The notes beneath the pieces are model-generated. The model saw only the letters and a list, made by a program, of their open reading frames with translations, had not been told where the DNA came from and did not search any database. From Actinomycetes bacterium (lineage in GTDB: Bacteria; Actinomycetota; Acidimicrobiia; Acidimicrobiales; UBA8190), in the NCBI GenBank assembly GCA_021819525.1, contig JAKAQW010000023.1, positions 1 to 34,340 of the forward strand: a stretch of 34,340 nucleotides of DNA, in the 5' to 3' direction. The position numbers were made by a program, and so were the translations under genes. Shown here piece by piece: positions 1-7,938 of this stretch; position 1 is the first letter of the stretch, and each line of letters opens with the position of its first letter.

Positions 1-9
1 CTGCCCCGC

Positions 10-1161
10 TCATCGGGCCGGGCACGGGCTCGGGAGATCGACGGGGTGCCCAGTGCCGGTGTGGTTCTGGGTGTGGGTCTGGCTCTGGGTGTGGGTGTGG
101 GTGTGGGTGTGGGTGTGGGTGTGGGTGTGGGTGTGGGTGTGGGTGTGGGTGTGGGTGTGGGTGTGGGTGTGGGTGATCGCAGCCAGGAGACGCAGCGCCA
201 GACCGGGGTCGCCGACCATGCGGCCGGCTTGGCGGGCGAGCTGCTCGCCGATCAGCACGGGCCAAGCCGGCGGCGACGATCCTGCGAGCGCTCGGGCCAC
301 CGCTACCCGGCGCCGGAGGGATCCGCTCGCCTCCATGGCGATGTGTGCCTCGTGGAACGACCGGCACGAGGGCGACATGGCGTGCGAATAGCTCTCGTAG
401 AAACGTTCGAGCCCGCTTCTCTTGACGAGCGGGTCGCTCAGTCGAGGCCCGGTATGTGCCACGTAGTGGACCAGTGGGCGGCTCACTGTGGCGACTGGCG
501 CCAGCTGGGCGCAGCGGAGCCACAGATCCCAGTCCTCTACGCTGCGGTACCCCTCGTCGATCGAGATGTCGCCACCGAGACGAGACCGGCGAAGCATCAC
601 CTGGGAAAAGCCGCCGACGAAGTTGGCCCATAGCAGCTGTGCAGCGGTGAAGTTGGCCGGCGTGCGCACCACCCTCGGCGGCCGAGCGCTCGTCTCCTCC
701 ACTGCGAGGCAGTAGCAGGAGACCAGCCCGTGCTCCGGATGGCGCTCGAAGAACGCCACCTGCTGTGCCACCTTGGTTCGCTCCCAGCGGTCGTCGTCGT
801 CGAGGAAAGCCACGAGGTCACCTCGGGCACGCGCCAGCCCGGCATTGCGCGCCCCGGCGGCGCCCACCGGGAGCGGGAGACGGACCAGCTCGACGAGGCG
901 CCGGGCTTCGGATGGCGCGGCCTGGCGTCCGATCCGACGCGCAGCGTGGAGCCAGGGGGCCACGAGGTCGGCGACGGGTTCGGCGGATCCGTCATCGACG
1001 ACGATCACCTGGAGGTTCTCGTAGCTCTGGGCCAGGATCGAGTCGAGCGCCCCGACCACTCGCTCGGGACGGTCTCGGGTCGGGAGGACCACTGACACGA
1101 GCGGTGCCGGCGCCCCGGTCGGCCGGCGGTGTCGATGGGCGGTCGGTTCGATGGTCTCCAC
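10..1161 (-). CDS. Family 2 glycosyltransferase with C-terminal (Thr-His)n tail
   Basis: PLVSVVLPTRDRPERVVGALDSILAQSYENLQVIVVDDGS and FLDDDDRW motifs typical of GT2; GTG start; C-terminus is a (TH)n tract encoded by a hexamer repeat. Confidence 0.9.
   Translation of the reverse strand: METIEPTAHRHRRPTGAPAPLVSVVLPTRDRPERVVGALDSILAQSYENLQVIVVDDGSAEPVADLVAPWLHAARRIGRQAAPSEARRLVELVRLPLPVGAAGARNAGLARARGDLVAFLDDDDRWERTKVAQQVAFFERHPEHGLVSCYCLAVEETSARPPRVVRTPANFTAAQLLWANFVGGFSQVMLRRSRLGGDISIDEGYRSVEDWDLWLRCAQLAPVATVSRPLVHYVAHTGPRLSDPLVKRSGLERFYESYSHAMSPSCRSFHEAHIAMEASGSLRRRVAVARALAGSSPPAWPVLIGEQLARQAGRMVGDPGLALRLLAAITHTHTHTHTHTHTHTHTHTHTHTHTHTHTQSQTHTQNHTGTGHPVDLPSPCPAR
87..175. repeat. Hexanucleotide tandem repeat (GGGTGT)~14, in-frame in the GT2 gene
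   Basis: Direct reading: gggtgt repeated 14 times from 87 to 170 plus a partial copy; encodes (TH)n on the minus strand. Confidence 0.97.
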
Positions 1162-1370
1162 GAAGCAGAGGAACGGCGCAACAGCCGCTCCATGGCGGAT
1201 CGGGCGGGCGTCTGGTCGTCGAGACCGACCTCGACCGCCAGATCGTGCGTCGGTCGGCGTTGTCAGCGCGAAGCGTCGTCGCCGCGTGCGCCTGGTACGG
1301 CACTGCGCGGCGCTCGGCTGTCATATCGGGGGGCCGGTGCGTGCCGGTCCGTGTCCGCTGGGATACCACC

Positions 1371-2132
1371 ATGAACGAAGCGAACAACGCTACGGTGATC
1401 GTCGGCCCGGTCTCGCCACCCTCGGCGCCGGTGACGAAGTCGACGGTGACGGTTCGAGCGGCGAACCACCCCCGATCAGGGGGCCTGGAAGGGCCGCCGG
1501 CGCCACGCTGGCAGCTCAGGCTGTGGCGCATCGTGGCCACCCAGGCCCGCTTCGCGCTCGTGGTCGGTGCGGTGGTCGCAGTGGTGGCCGGCGTGCTCGG
1601 CGGGCTGGCCGCGGCGAGCGGGGCGACGCGTTACTCGAGCACCACGCTCATGATGATCGACGACCCCTACCAGCTGGCCACGGCGGGCGACGCCGGCCAG
1701 CTGCTCAAGCTGGAGTCGCTGCGCGTGAAGTACGCCGGGTTGATCGGCACCGACGTCATCGCCGGTCCGGTCGCCGCCGAGCTGGGCCTGACTCCCCAGC
1801 AGGTCATCGGCGCGGTCACCCCCGAGGTCAGCGGCGTGACGTTGCTCATGGGGGTACAGGCGACGTGGAGGTCGCCCCAGATGGCCCAGCGCCTGTCGAG
1901 CGCGGTGGCTGACGAGGTGACCAGCTATGTGAGAGCACAGGACGTGGCATTCCGGATCCCGGCCGCCGATCGCTTCACGTTCGACACTGTCGACCCGGCC
2001 ACGCCGGCTGTCGCCGAGCAGCCATCTCGGTACAAAGCCGCGACTGTGGGCGTGGGGGCGGCCGTCATCGGCTTCGTGCTGGGCTTCGGGGTCGTCCAGG
2101 CGGTACGCAACCGTCGTCTGTCGGCGGCCTGA
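1371..2132 (+). CDS. Wzz-like chain-length determinant / polysaccharide co-polymerase-like membrane protein
   Basis: ATG at 1371 within the longer ORF 765..2132; two TM segments flank an extracytoplasmic region (ALVVGAVVAVVAGVLGGLAA ... VGVGAAVIGFVLGFGVV), Wzz-like layout. Confidence 0.65.
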   Translation: MNEANNATVIVGPVSPPSAPVTKSTVTVRAANHPRSGGLEGPPAPRWQLRLWRIVATQARFALVVGAVVAVVAGVLGGLAAASGATRYSSTTLMMIDDPYQLATAGDAGQLLKLESLRVKYAGLIGTDVIAGPVAAELGLTPQQVIGAVTPEVSGVTLLMGVQATWRSPQMAQRLSSAVADEVTSYVRAQDVAFRIPAADRFTFDTVDPATPAVAEQPSRYKAATVGVGAAVIGFVLGFGVVQAVRNRRLSAA

Positions 2133-2138
2133 CCGGCG

Positions 2139-3977
2139 GTGGGCTCGGTCGGCGACATCCTGGTCGCGCTGGCCGGGGTGCTGGTCGCGCTGCTGGGCCC
2201 GCTGGAGGTAGGGTTCGCCGCGGTCGTCGTCTTCTGGCTGCTGGTCCCGGGCACCTTGGTCGTGCCGCACCTCCCGCACATCGTGCTGGCCGACCGGGCG
2301 GTGCTGTACTGCTTCGCCGGCCGCCTGCTGCTGCGCTCTGGCACGCCCGGTGAGCCGCGGGGTCGGGCCTACGCGCTGACCCCGCTGCACGCCACGTTGG
2401 CGCTCTTGCTGGTGGTGGGGTTCGTGGTAGGGGTCGTGGTGGCACCGGCCGACGCCTCGCTGGCCGGCGATCTCCACGTCTGGCTCTCCCTGCTCGATCT
2501 GGCCGTCTTGCTGGTGGTGGTGCTCGCCGTGGCCCGCACCGCCGGCGCTACCACCGTGGCCAGGACGGTGGTGGCCGTCGCCGTGGTAGCTGCCGGCATC
2601 GGCGTGATCGAGCGCCTGACCGGATGGAGCTGGTCGCACTTCTTCTTCGAAGGGCTGCCGATCAAGTACCTGGCGGCCGGCGACGGGCTGCTCAGCACCC
2701 GAGGCGGTGCCGTCCGCGCCCAAGGTGCGGCCCAGTTCGCCCTGGAGTACGGGTGGGTGATGGCCGTGCTGTTCCCCGTGGCGGTGGTCACCTGCGTGCA
2801 GTGGGCCAGGGGGCGGCGACCGGTGCTCCAGGCGGTCGCGGTCGCGGCGCCGCTGCTCATCGCGCTGGCCTCCGTGATGTCGGGGTCCCGGAGCGCCGAC
2901 ATCGTGCTGCCGGTCAGCGCGGTGGCGCTCTTGGTGCTCTCCAGGGACCGGCGGCTGCTCGGCTGGGTGGTGGGGGCCGCGCTGGTCAGCGTGGTGGCAG
3001 TCGCGCTCCATCCGTCGCTTGTGACCAAGGTCTTCGACATCGGCGCGCTCACCGATCCGGCCTCGGTGCGCCTCGACCGCCTGCCCCCGCTGTTCTCGCT
3101 GGTCACCGGTAGGGCGTACCTGGGGACCGGTTTCGTGAGCGCGGCCACCTCCGCGTTCGGCGGTCTCGACGACGCCTTCGCGGTGCTCTACGCCACCGTC
3201 GGCGTCGTAGGGCTCGTGGCGTGGTGCGCCGTGCTCGCCAGCGCGGTGAGCGGCCCGGCCAGGGCCCTACGGGCGCCCGCTGGCAGCGAGGAGCGCTTGC
3301 TCGGCGCGGCGTGCGCGGTTGGGACGCTGGCTCTGGTGGTCGCTTGCGCCGCCTACGACGTCACCCAAGTGGTGGAGACGCCGTGGCTGCTGGTGGTGCT
3401 GGGGGCGCTGGGGACAGCCGCGGCTGATGTCGTGCCTCGTCAGCTGCCGAGCTGGCGCCAGGTGGTCGTTCGAGCCGCCTTGCCGTTGGCCGGCGTGATC
3501 GTCGGCCTCGCTGTGCTCGCGGCGGCGCCGGTGTCCTACGGCGAAGGCCTGTCGATCTTCCCGGTGGCTCCGTTCGTGGCTGCCGAGAGCAGCAGTCCGG
3601 TCGACCAGTTCACCGGGCTCACGCTCGCGTCGACGGTGTGCGCCGTGGTGACCGATGCGGCGGTGGTGGCGCCGAGCACCCAGGTCCAGTGCTCGGAGGC
3701 CACGAACTTGTTCTCCTACTCGGTCTACCCCAGCCTGGTGGTCACCACCGTGCGCGGGCCGAGCCCCGCTGCGGTGCGCGCCGAGGTGAAGCGGGCGTTC
3801 ACCCCGATCTTCGACCGCATGTACCTGTCGGGGGGGGTGTCGAGCGCCATGCAGCACGGAAAGCCGGCGTGGGCGACGACGGCGCCGCTATGGGTAGGAG
3901 CCGTCGGTCTGGGCCTGGCGCTGGTCGGCCCGGTGGGGATCAGGCGCCGGCGTCGGTCGGTCGAAGCGGAGCGCTGA
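2139..3977 (+). CDS. Polytopic membrane protein, O-antigen polymerase/ligase-like, with C-terminal extracytoplasmic domain
   Basis: 612 aa, many TM helices; position after the Wzz-like gene; TGRAYLGTGFVSAA loop of Wzy/WaaL type; final soluble domain before a last TM. Confidence 0.6.
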   Translation: MGSVGDILVALAGVLVALLGPLEVGFAAVVVFWLLVPGTLVVPHLPHIVLADRAVLYCFAGRLLLRSGTPGEPRGRAYALTPLHATLALLLVVGFVVGVVVAPADASLAGDLHVWLSLLDLAVLLVVVLAVARTAGATTVARTVVAVAVVAAGIGVIERLTGWSWSHFFFEGLPIKYLAAGDGLLSTRGGAVRAQGAAQFALEYGWVMAVLFPVAVVTCVQWARGRRPVLQAVAVAAPLLIALASVMSGSRSADIVLPVSAVALLVLSRDRRLLGWVVGAALVSVVAVALHPSLVTKVFDIGALTDPASVRLDRLPPLFSLVTGRAYLGTGFVSAATSAFGGLDDAFAVLYATVGVVGLVAWCAVLASAVSGPARALRAPAGSEERLLGAACAVGTLALVVACAAYDVTQVVETPWLLVVLGALGTAAADVVPRQLPSWRQVVVRAALPLAGVIVGLAVLAAAPVSYGEGLSIFPVAPFVAAESSSPVDQFTGLTLASTVCAVVTDAAVVAPSTQVQCSEATNLFSYSVYPSLVVTTVRGPSPAAVRAEVKRAFTPIFDRMYLSGGVSSAMQHGKPAWATTAPLWVGAVGLGLALVGPVGIRRRRRSVEAER

Positions 3978-5058
3978 CCACATGGCCGTCGACCACCACG
4001 TCGTGGCGGGCACCCCACACGCCGCGCACGGCGCCGGCCAGCTTCACCGCCTCGGCCAGCGCGCCCATCTGGTAGCCGTCTGCCGCGTTCCGGAGGACTT
4101 GGCGCAATCCCTGCTCCCACAGCAGAGCCCGAGCAGCGTCCGACAAGCGCTGGCCGTCTCGGGCGGGTCCGGCGCTGCGCCACTGCTTCACGGCAAGGGT
4201 GCCGCTGCCCACGCCGTAGCCGAAGTACGTCTCGAGCTGGCGCCTGCGGCTCCGCCACTGTTCGTGGACCACGACCGCTGCCGGCTCGTAGCGCCCCTTC
4301 GCACCGGCGCGCAGTGCCCGCCACAGCAGGTCGTGGTCCTCTGCGCCGCGTCCGGGCGCCCCGGGCCCGAACCGCTCGTCGAAGCCGCCGAGCTCCTCGA
4401 GCACTGTTCGCCGCCAGGCCATGTTGGCGCCGTGGCCGGCACGGGAAGCGTCTGCTGGGCTCCGGAGCACTCGGGGCTGGTCGTCGACGAGCAGCGACAA
4501 GCCGATCCGGGCCCTACCGGTAGCGCCGTCGTCGGCGAGCACCTTGCCGGTGACGAAGACGGCATCAGGGTGGTCGGTCATGGCGAGGGCCATGGCGCTC
4601 ACCCAGCTCGCGGCTGGCCGGCAATCGTCGTCGGTGAACAGCACGAGCTCGCTCGTAGCTGCGCGCCAGCCGATGTTGCGGGCCAGGCACACGCCTGGTC
4701 GAGGGCTGCGCAGGAGGAGAGCCTCGAAGGCCCGAGCTACCACGGCCACCTCGGTGCTCGTCGATGCCGAGTCGACGACGATCACGCTGTCGCCGGGGGC
4801 GACGGAGGCGGACACGGCGTCCAGGCACCGGGTCAGCAGCACCGGGCGGTCACGGGTGGCCACCACCACCGTCACCGGCGGTCGCCTGGCACTGCGCAGG
4901 TCAGCAGCGATGGTCCTCGTGCTCGGCTCGAGGTTGGTCGCAGATCCCGGGTCGGTCTCGGCGTGGCTGATCGATGGCTTCGAGGTGCCGGCATCGCCGG
5001 AACCCTCGGCGCAGAACGCGGCGTCGGTGGCTGCAGCCAGGCGATGGGTGCTGATGGT
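3940..5058 (-). CDS. Family 2 glycosyltransferase (start uncertain)
   Basis: PPVTVVVATRDRPVLLTRCLDAVSASVAPGDSVIVVDSAS, FTDDDCRPAASW, GGFDERFGPGAPGRGAEDHDLLWR. ORF is open to 5241 but the divergent gene starts at 5100; an AGGAGG lies near 5062-5067 on the minus strand. Confidence 0.85.
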   Translation of the reverse strand, partial: TISTHRLAAATDAAFCAEGSGDAGTSKPSISHAETDPGSATNLEPSTRTIAADLRSARRPPVTVVVATRDRPVLLTRCLDAVSASVAPGDSVIVVDSASTSTEVAVVARAFEALLLRSPRPGVCLARNIGWRAATSELVLFTDDDCRPAASWVSAMALAMTDHPDAVFVTGKVLADDGATGRARIGLSLLVDDQPRVLRSPADASRAGHGANMAWRRTVLEELGGFDERFGPGAPGRGAEDHDLLWRALRAGAKGRYEPAAVVVHEQWRSRRRQLETYFGYGVGSGTLAVKQWRSAGPARDGQRLSDAARALLWEQGLRQVLRNAADGYQMGALAEAVKLAGAVRGVWGARHDVVVDGHVVSAPLRPTDAGA

Positions 5059-5099
5059 GACCGACCTCCTGCGGCGGTGGTGGTGGACGGGGGAACCAG

Positions 5100-6194
5100 G
5101 TGAAGATCGCTGTGGTGGCCGGTGAGCTGCCTCACCCCGAGGGTACAGCGGCAGGGCGGGACCTGTGGGCTTGGTGCGAGGGCGCGCGCCACCTGGGTCA
5201 CGAGGTGCGAGCGTGGCTGTGGATGCGTTCACCGTCGTCACCTTCGGGACCGCCGCCGCCGTGGTGCGACGAGGAGCCCTTCACGGCACCGAACCGGTGG
5301 CGAGCCCACGTGCGAGCGGTGCTCCGACCACGCCAGGAGCTCGAGCTGGCGGGCTGGTGCGCTCCCGACGACGCCGTGGCGGTGGCCGATCACCTGTGGT
5401 CGTTCGCCGCGGTGCGCCACGCGCAGCGATCGGTGGCCACGATGCACTTCCGGTCGCTGCTCGACGCCAGGGCTGTGGGCTCGCTCACGGTGCAAGACGT
5501 GCAGATGGCCCGGGCGGAACGGCTCGCCGGTCGCCACGCCGGTCTGGTCGTGGCCTACTCGGCGCGGGTGGGTGCTGGGCTGCGCCGGCCGGTCGCGGTG
5601 GTGCCGATCGCCTTTCCGGTGCCGACGAGCACGCCGGCGCAGGTGGACGAGCCGGTGGCCGCGCTGCTGGCCGACTGGTCGTGGCCGCCGAACAGGCGGG
5701 CGTTGGCGGTGCTGCTGCGCTGTTGGCCCGAGGTGCGCGACGCGGTGCCCGGCGCCCGTCTGGTGCTGGGGGGGCGGAACCTCGAGCGAGCCGGGGTCGG
5801 TGCCATGGCCGGCGTGGAGCAGGTCGGCCCGGTGGCTTCGAGCGTCGAGGTGCTCGCACGGGCCGCGGTGGTGGCCTTTCCGTGCCCGGCGTCGAGCGGG
5901 CCGAAAGTGAAGGTCCTCGAAGCCTGCGCGTACGGACGGGCGGTGGTCACCACAGCGAGCGGGGTGGAAGGGCTGGCGCTCGGCGCCGGCGCCGGCGCAG
6001 TGGTGAGCGACGACGCCGGGTTCTGCGGCGCGCTGGTCGCGACGCTTCGGGATCCGGCTGGCCGCTCCGCCATGGCCGCTTTGGGGCGACAGCAAGTCGA
6101 GTCCCACCACGCGCCGGTCCCCGCCGCGGCGTCACGGGTGGCAGCCATGGCGAAGGCGTTCGGCTTGGAAGCGGCACCGAGCACGCTGGCCTAG
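5100..6194 (+). CDS. GT4-like glycosyltransferase
   Basis: MKIAVVAGELPHPEGTAAGRDLWAW N-terminus and GPKVKVLEACAYGRAVVTTASGVEGL C-terminal GT-B motif. Confidence 0.85.
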   Translation: MKIAVVAGELPHPEGTAAGRDLWAWCEGARHLGHEVRAWLWMRSPSSPSGPPPPWCDEEPFTAPNRWRAHVRAVLRPRQELELAGWCAPDDAVAVADHLWSFAAVRHAQRSVATMHFRSLLDARAVGSLTVQDVQMARAERLAGRHAGLVVAYSARVGAGLRRPVAVVPIAFPVPTSTPAQVDEPVAALLADWSWPPNRRALAVLLRCWPEVRDAVPGARLVLGGRNLERAGVGAMAGVEQVGPVASSVEVLARAAVVAFPCPASSGPKVKVLEACAYGRAVVTTASGVEGLALGAGAGAVVSDDAGFCGALVATLRDPAGRSAMAALGRQQVESHHAPVPAAASRVAAMAKAFGLEAAPSTLA

Positions 6195-6204
6195 GCTCGC
6201 CGCC

Positions 6205-6807
6205 GTGCGGGCCAAGGATCTGCGGTCTCGGCTACGGGACGTGATGGACGAGCCGTTGCTCGTCACCAGCCTGGTCGGGCGGGCAGTCGAACCGTACCGG
6301 CGGATGCGTTTCGGGCAGTTCGGCCGGCGATCGATCGTCTACCGACCGACCTGGCTGTACGGGACCCGGTGGATGGCGGTGGGTGAGGGCGTGCTCGTCA
6401 TGCCCGGTGCCTGGCTGGCCGTAGAACGCGTCGCCTGGGGCGCCAGCGCTCCGGTGCTGCGCATCGGCGACCGGGTCGGCATCCGGGCCAACTGCACGCT
6501 CAGCGCGGCAGCCTCGATCGTCATCGAGGACGACGTGGTCCTCGGCGGATCGGTGACGGTGGTGGACTCGGACCACACCTGGCGTGACGGCCACCCGAAC
6601 GTGCTGTACAACCCGGTGGACGCCGAGCCGGTCCGCATCGGCCGGGGCACGTGGGTGGGAGACCATGCCACCATCCTGCGCGGCTCCCAGATCGGCGAGC
6701 TCTGCGTCATCGGTGCGAACAGCGTGGTGCGCGGGACCGTCCCCGACCGCTCGGTCGCTGTCGGGATCCCGGCCAAGGTGGTCGGCACCAACGACGTCCC
6801 GCTCTGA
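6205..6807 (+). CDS. LbetaH (left-handed beta-helix) acyltransferase, WbbJ/Maa-like
   Basis: Hexapeptide repeats: IGDRVGIRANCTLSAAASIVIEDDVVLGGSVTVVDSDHTWRDG...IGRGTWVGDHATILRGSQIGELCVIGANSVV. Confidence 0.88.
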   Translation: MRAKDLRSRLRDVMDEPLLVTSLVGRAVEPYRRMRFGQFGRRSIVYRPTWLYGTRWMAVGEGVLVMPGAWLAVERVAWGASAPVLRIGDRVGIRANCTLSAAASIVIEDDVVLGGSVTVVDSDHTWRDGHPNVLYNPVDAEPVRIGRGTWVGDHATILRGSQIGELCVIGANSVVRGTVPDRSVAVGIPAKVVGTNDVPL

Positions 6808-6917
6808 GCGTCGGTCGGCCGGCGCCGGAGCGACCGGCGTCGAGACGATGCCGGCGTCGACGGCTCGCCGCTACGCACGGCCAGAGGTGTGGGCACCGGT
6901 GTGCGGACGTGGCGGGC

Positions 6918-7793
6918 CTATCGCCGCGCGCGTGCCGTTCCTCCCCGGTGCCGGGGTCGTGCCGGCCCCGGCGAACGTGCCTCGGCCCAGATGTCGGCCA
7001 CGCCGAAGGTGGCGGTGAGGGGCCGTCGGGCGAGGTGGCTGTAGAGACGCCGGGCACGGCGGTCGGGGACGAAGTCGTCGTACACGCTGGTGCCGAGGTC
7101 GACTCGGATGTCGCTGAAGCCGGCGAGGCACAGTGCCCGCCTGAGTGATCGACGGGACTGCTCGTTCACGTGCATCAGCCGCTCCAGCTCACCTCGGGGG
7201 TCGGCCGGCCACTGCCGCCAACGCGAGGGGCGCGCACGACGCTGCCAGCGGTAGGTGACGTCGTAGATGCGACGGTTCGGGAGGGTGTGGGCGAACAGCC
7301 TTCCCGAGGGTCGCAGCACCCGGCGCGCTTCGAGCAGCGTCGCGTGGAGCTCCTCGGGCGACAGGTGCTCCACGATGTCGAGCATGGTGACCAGGTCGGC
7401 GAAGTGCTCGGGCAGCGGGAGGCAGCGAGCGTCCGCGGCCACGACGGCGCCGCGACCACCGAGATCGTGCCGGTCCAGGGTGCGTCTGGCCAGTGCCAGT
7501 GCGTCGGGCGAGTACTCCACCCCGACGGCCAGGGCGGCTCCGCGCGCGATCGCCACGGCTATCAGCTCTGCACGCCCGGTTCCGAGGTCGACCAGCACAT
7601 CGCCGGGTCGGAGCTGCGCGAGCTCGAGAGAGCCCTGGTAGAGCGGGTCGAACTGCGTTCCGTCGGACGAGGCCCACTGGGCAGCGCCTGCGCATCGGTG
7701 TAGGTAGTAGTCGGCGTCGTAGACCTTGGGGGGGACCGCCGGACGGGCAGGGGCACGAAGCGGCTGCTCGGTCGTCCGCCCTGGTGGTCGCAC
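6918..7793 (-). CDS. Class I SAM-dependent methyltransferase
   Basis: GDVLVDLGTGRAELIAVAIARGA (motif I), DLVTMLDIVEHLSPEE. Confidence 0.85.
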   Translation of the reverse strand: MRPPGRTTEQPLRAPARPAVPPKVYDADYYLHRCAGAAQWASSDGTQFDPLYQGSLELAQLRPGDVLVDLGTGRAELIAVAIARGAALAVGVEYSPDALALARRTLDRHDLGGRGAVVAADARCLPLPEHFADLVTMLDIVEHLSPEELHATLLEARRVLRPSGRLFAHTLPNRRIYDVTYRWQRRARPSRWRQWPADPRGELERLMHVNEQSRRSLRRALCLAGFSDIRVDLGTSVYDDFVPDRRARRLYSHLARRPLTATFGVADIWAEARSPGPARPRHRGGTARARR

Positions 7794-7808
7794 GGCGAGA
7801 TGCTACTG

Positions 7809-7869
7809 GGTGCCCGGTGCCCGGTGCCCGGTGCCCGGTGCCCGGTGCCCGGTGCCCGGTGCCCGGTGC
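7809..7869. repeat. Heptanucleotide tandem repeat (GGTGCCC)8 plus partial copy, intergenic
   Basis: Direct reading, 8 exact units 7809-7864; lies immediately upstream of the minus-strand methyltransferase gene. Confidence 0.97.
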
Positions 7870-7938
7870 TCCACCTCCGAGGTGCTCGGTGCTCGGTGCT
7901 GCACCTACGAGGTGGCCGGCCTCTCGCCACAGCCGAGA

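Noticed and set aside
46-633. Plus-strand ORFs with (GV)n / (WV)n
   Set aside because: Translations of the hexamer repeat opposite the GT2 gene; no other coding signal.
1476-3011. 511-aa minus-strand ORF
   Set aside because: His/Gln/Arg-rich antisense shadow of the Wzz-like and Wzy-like membrane proteins.
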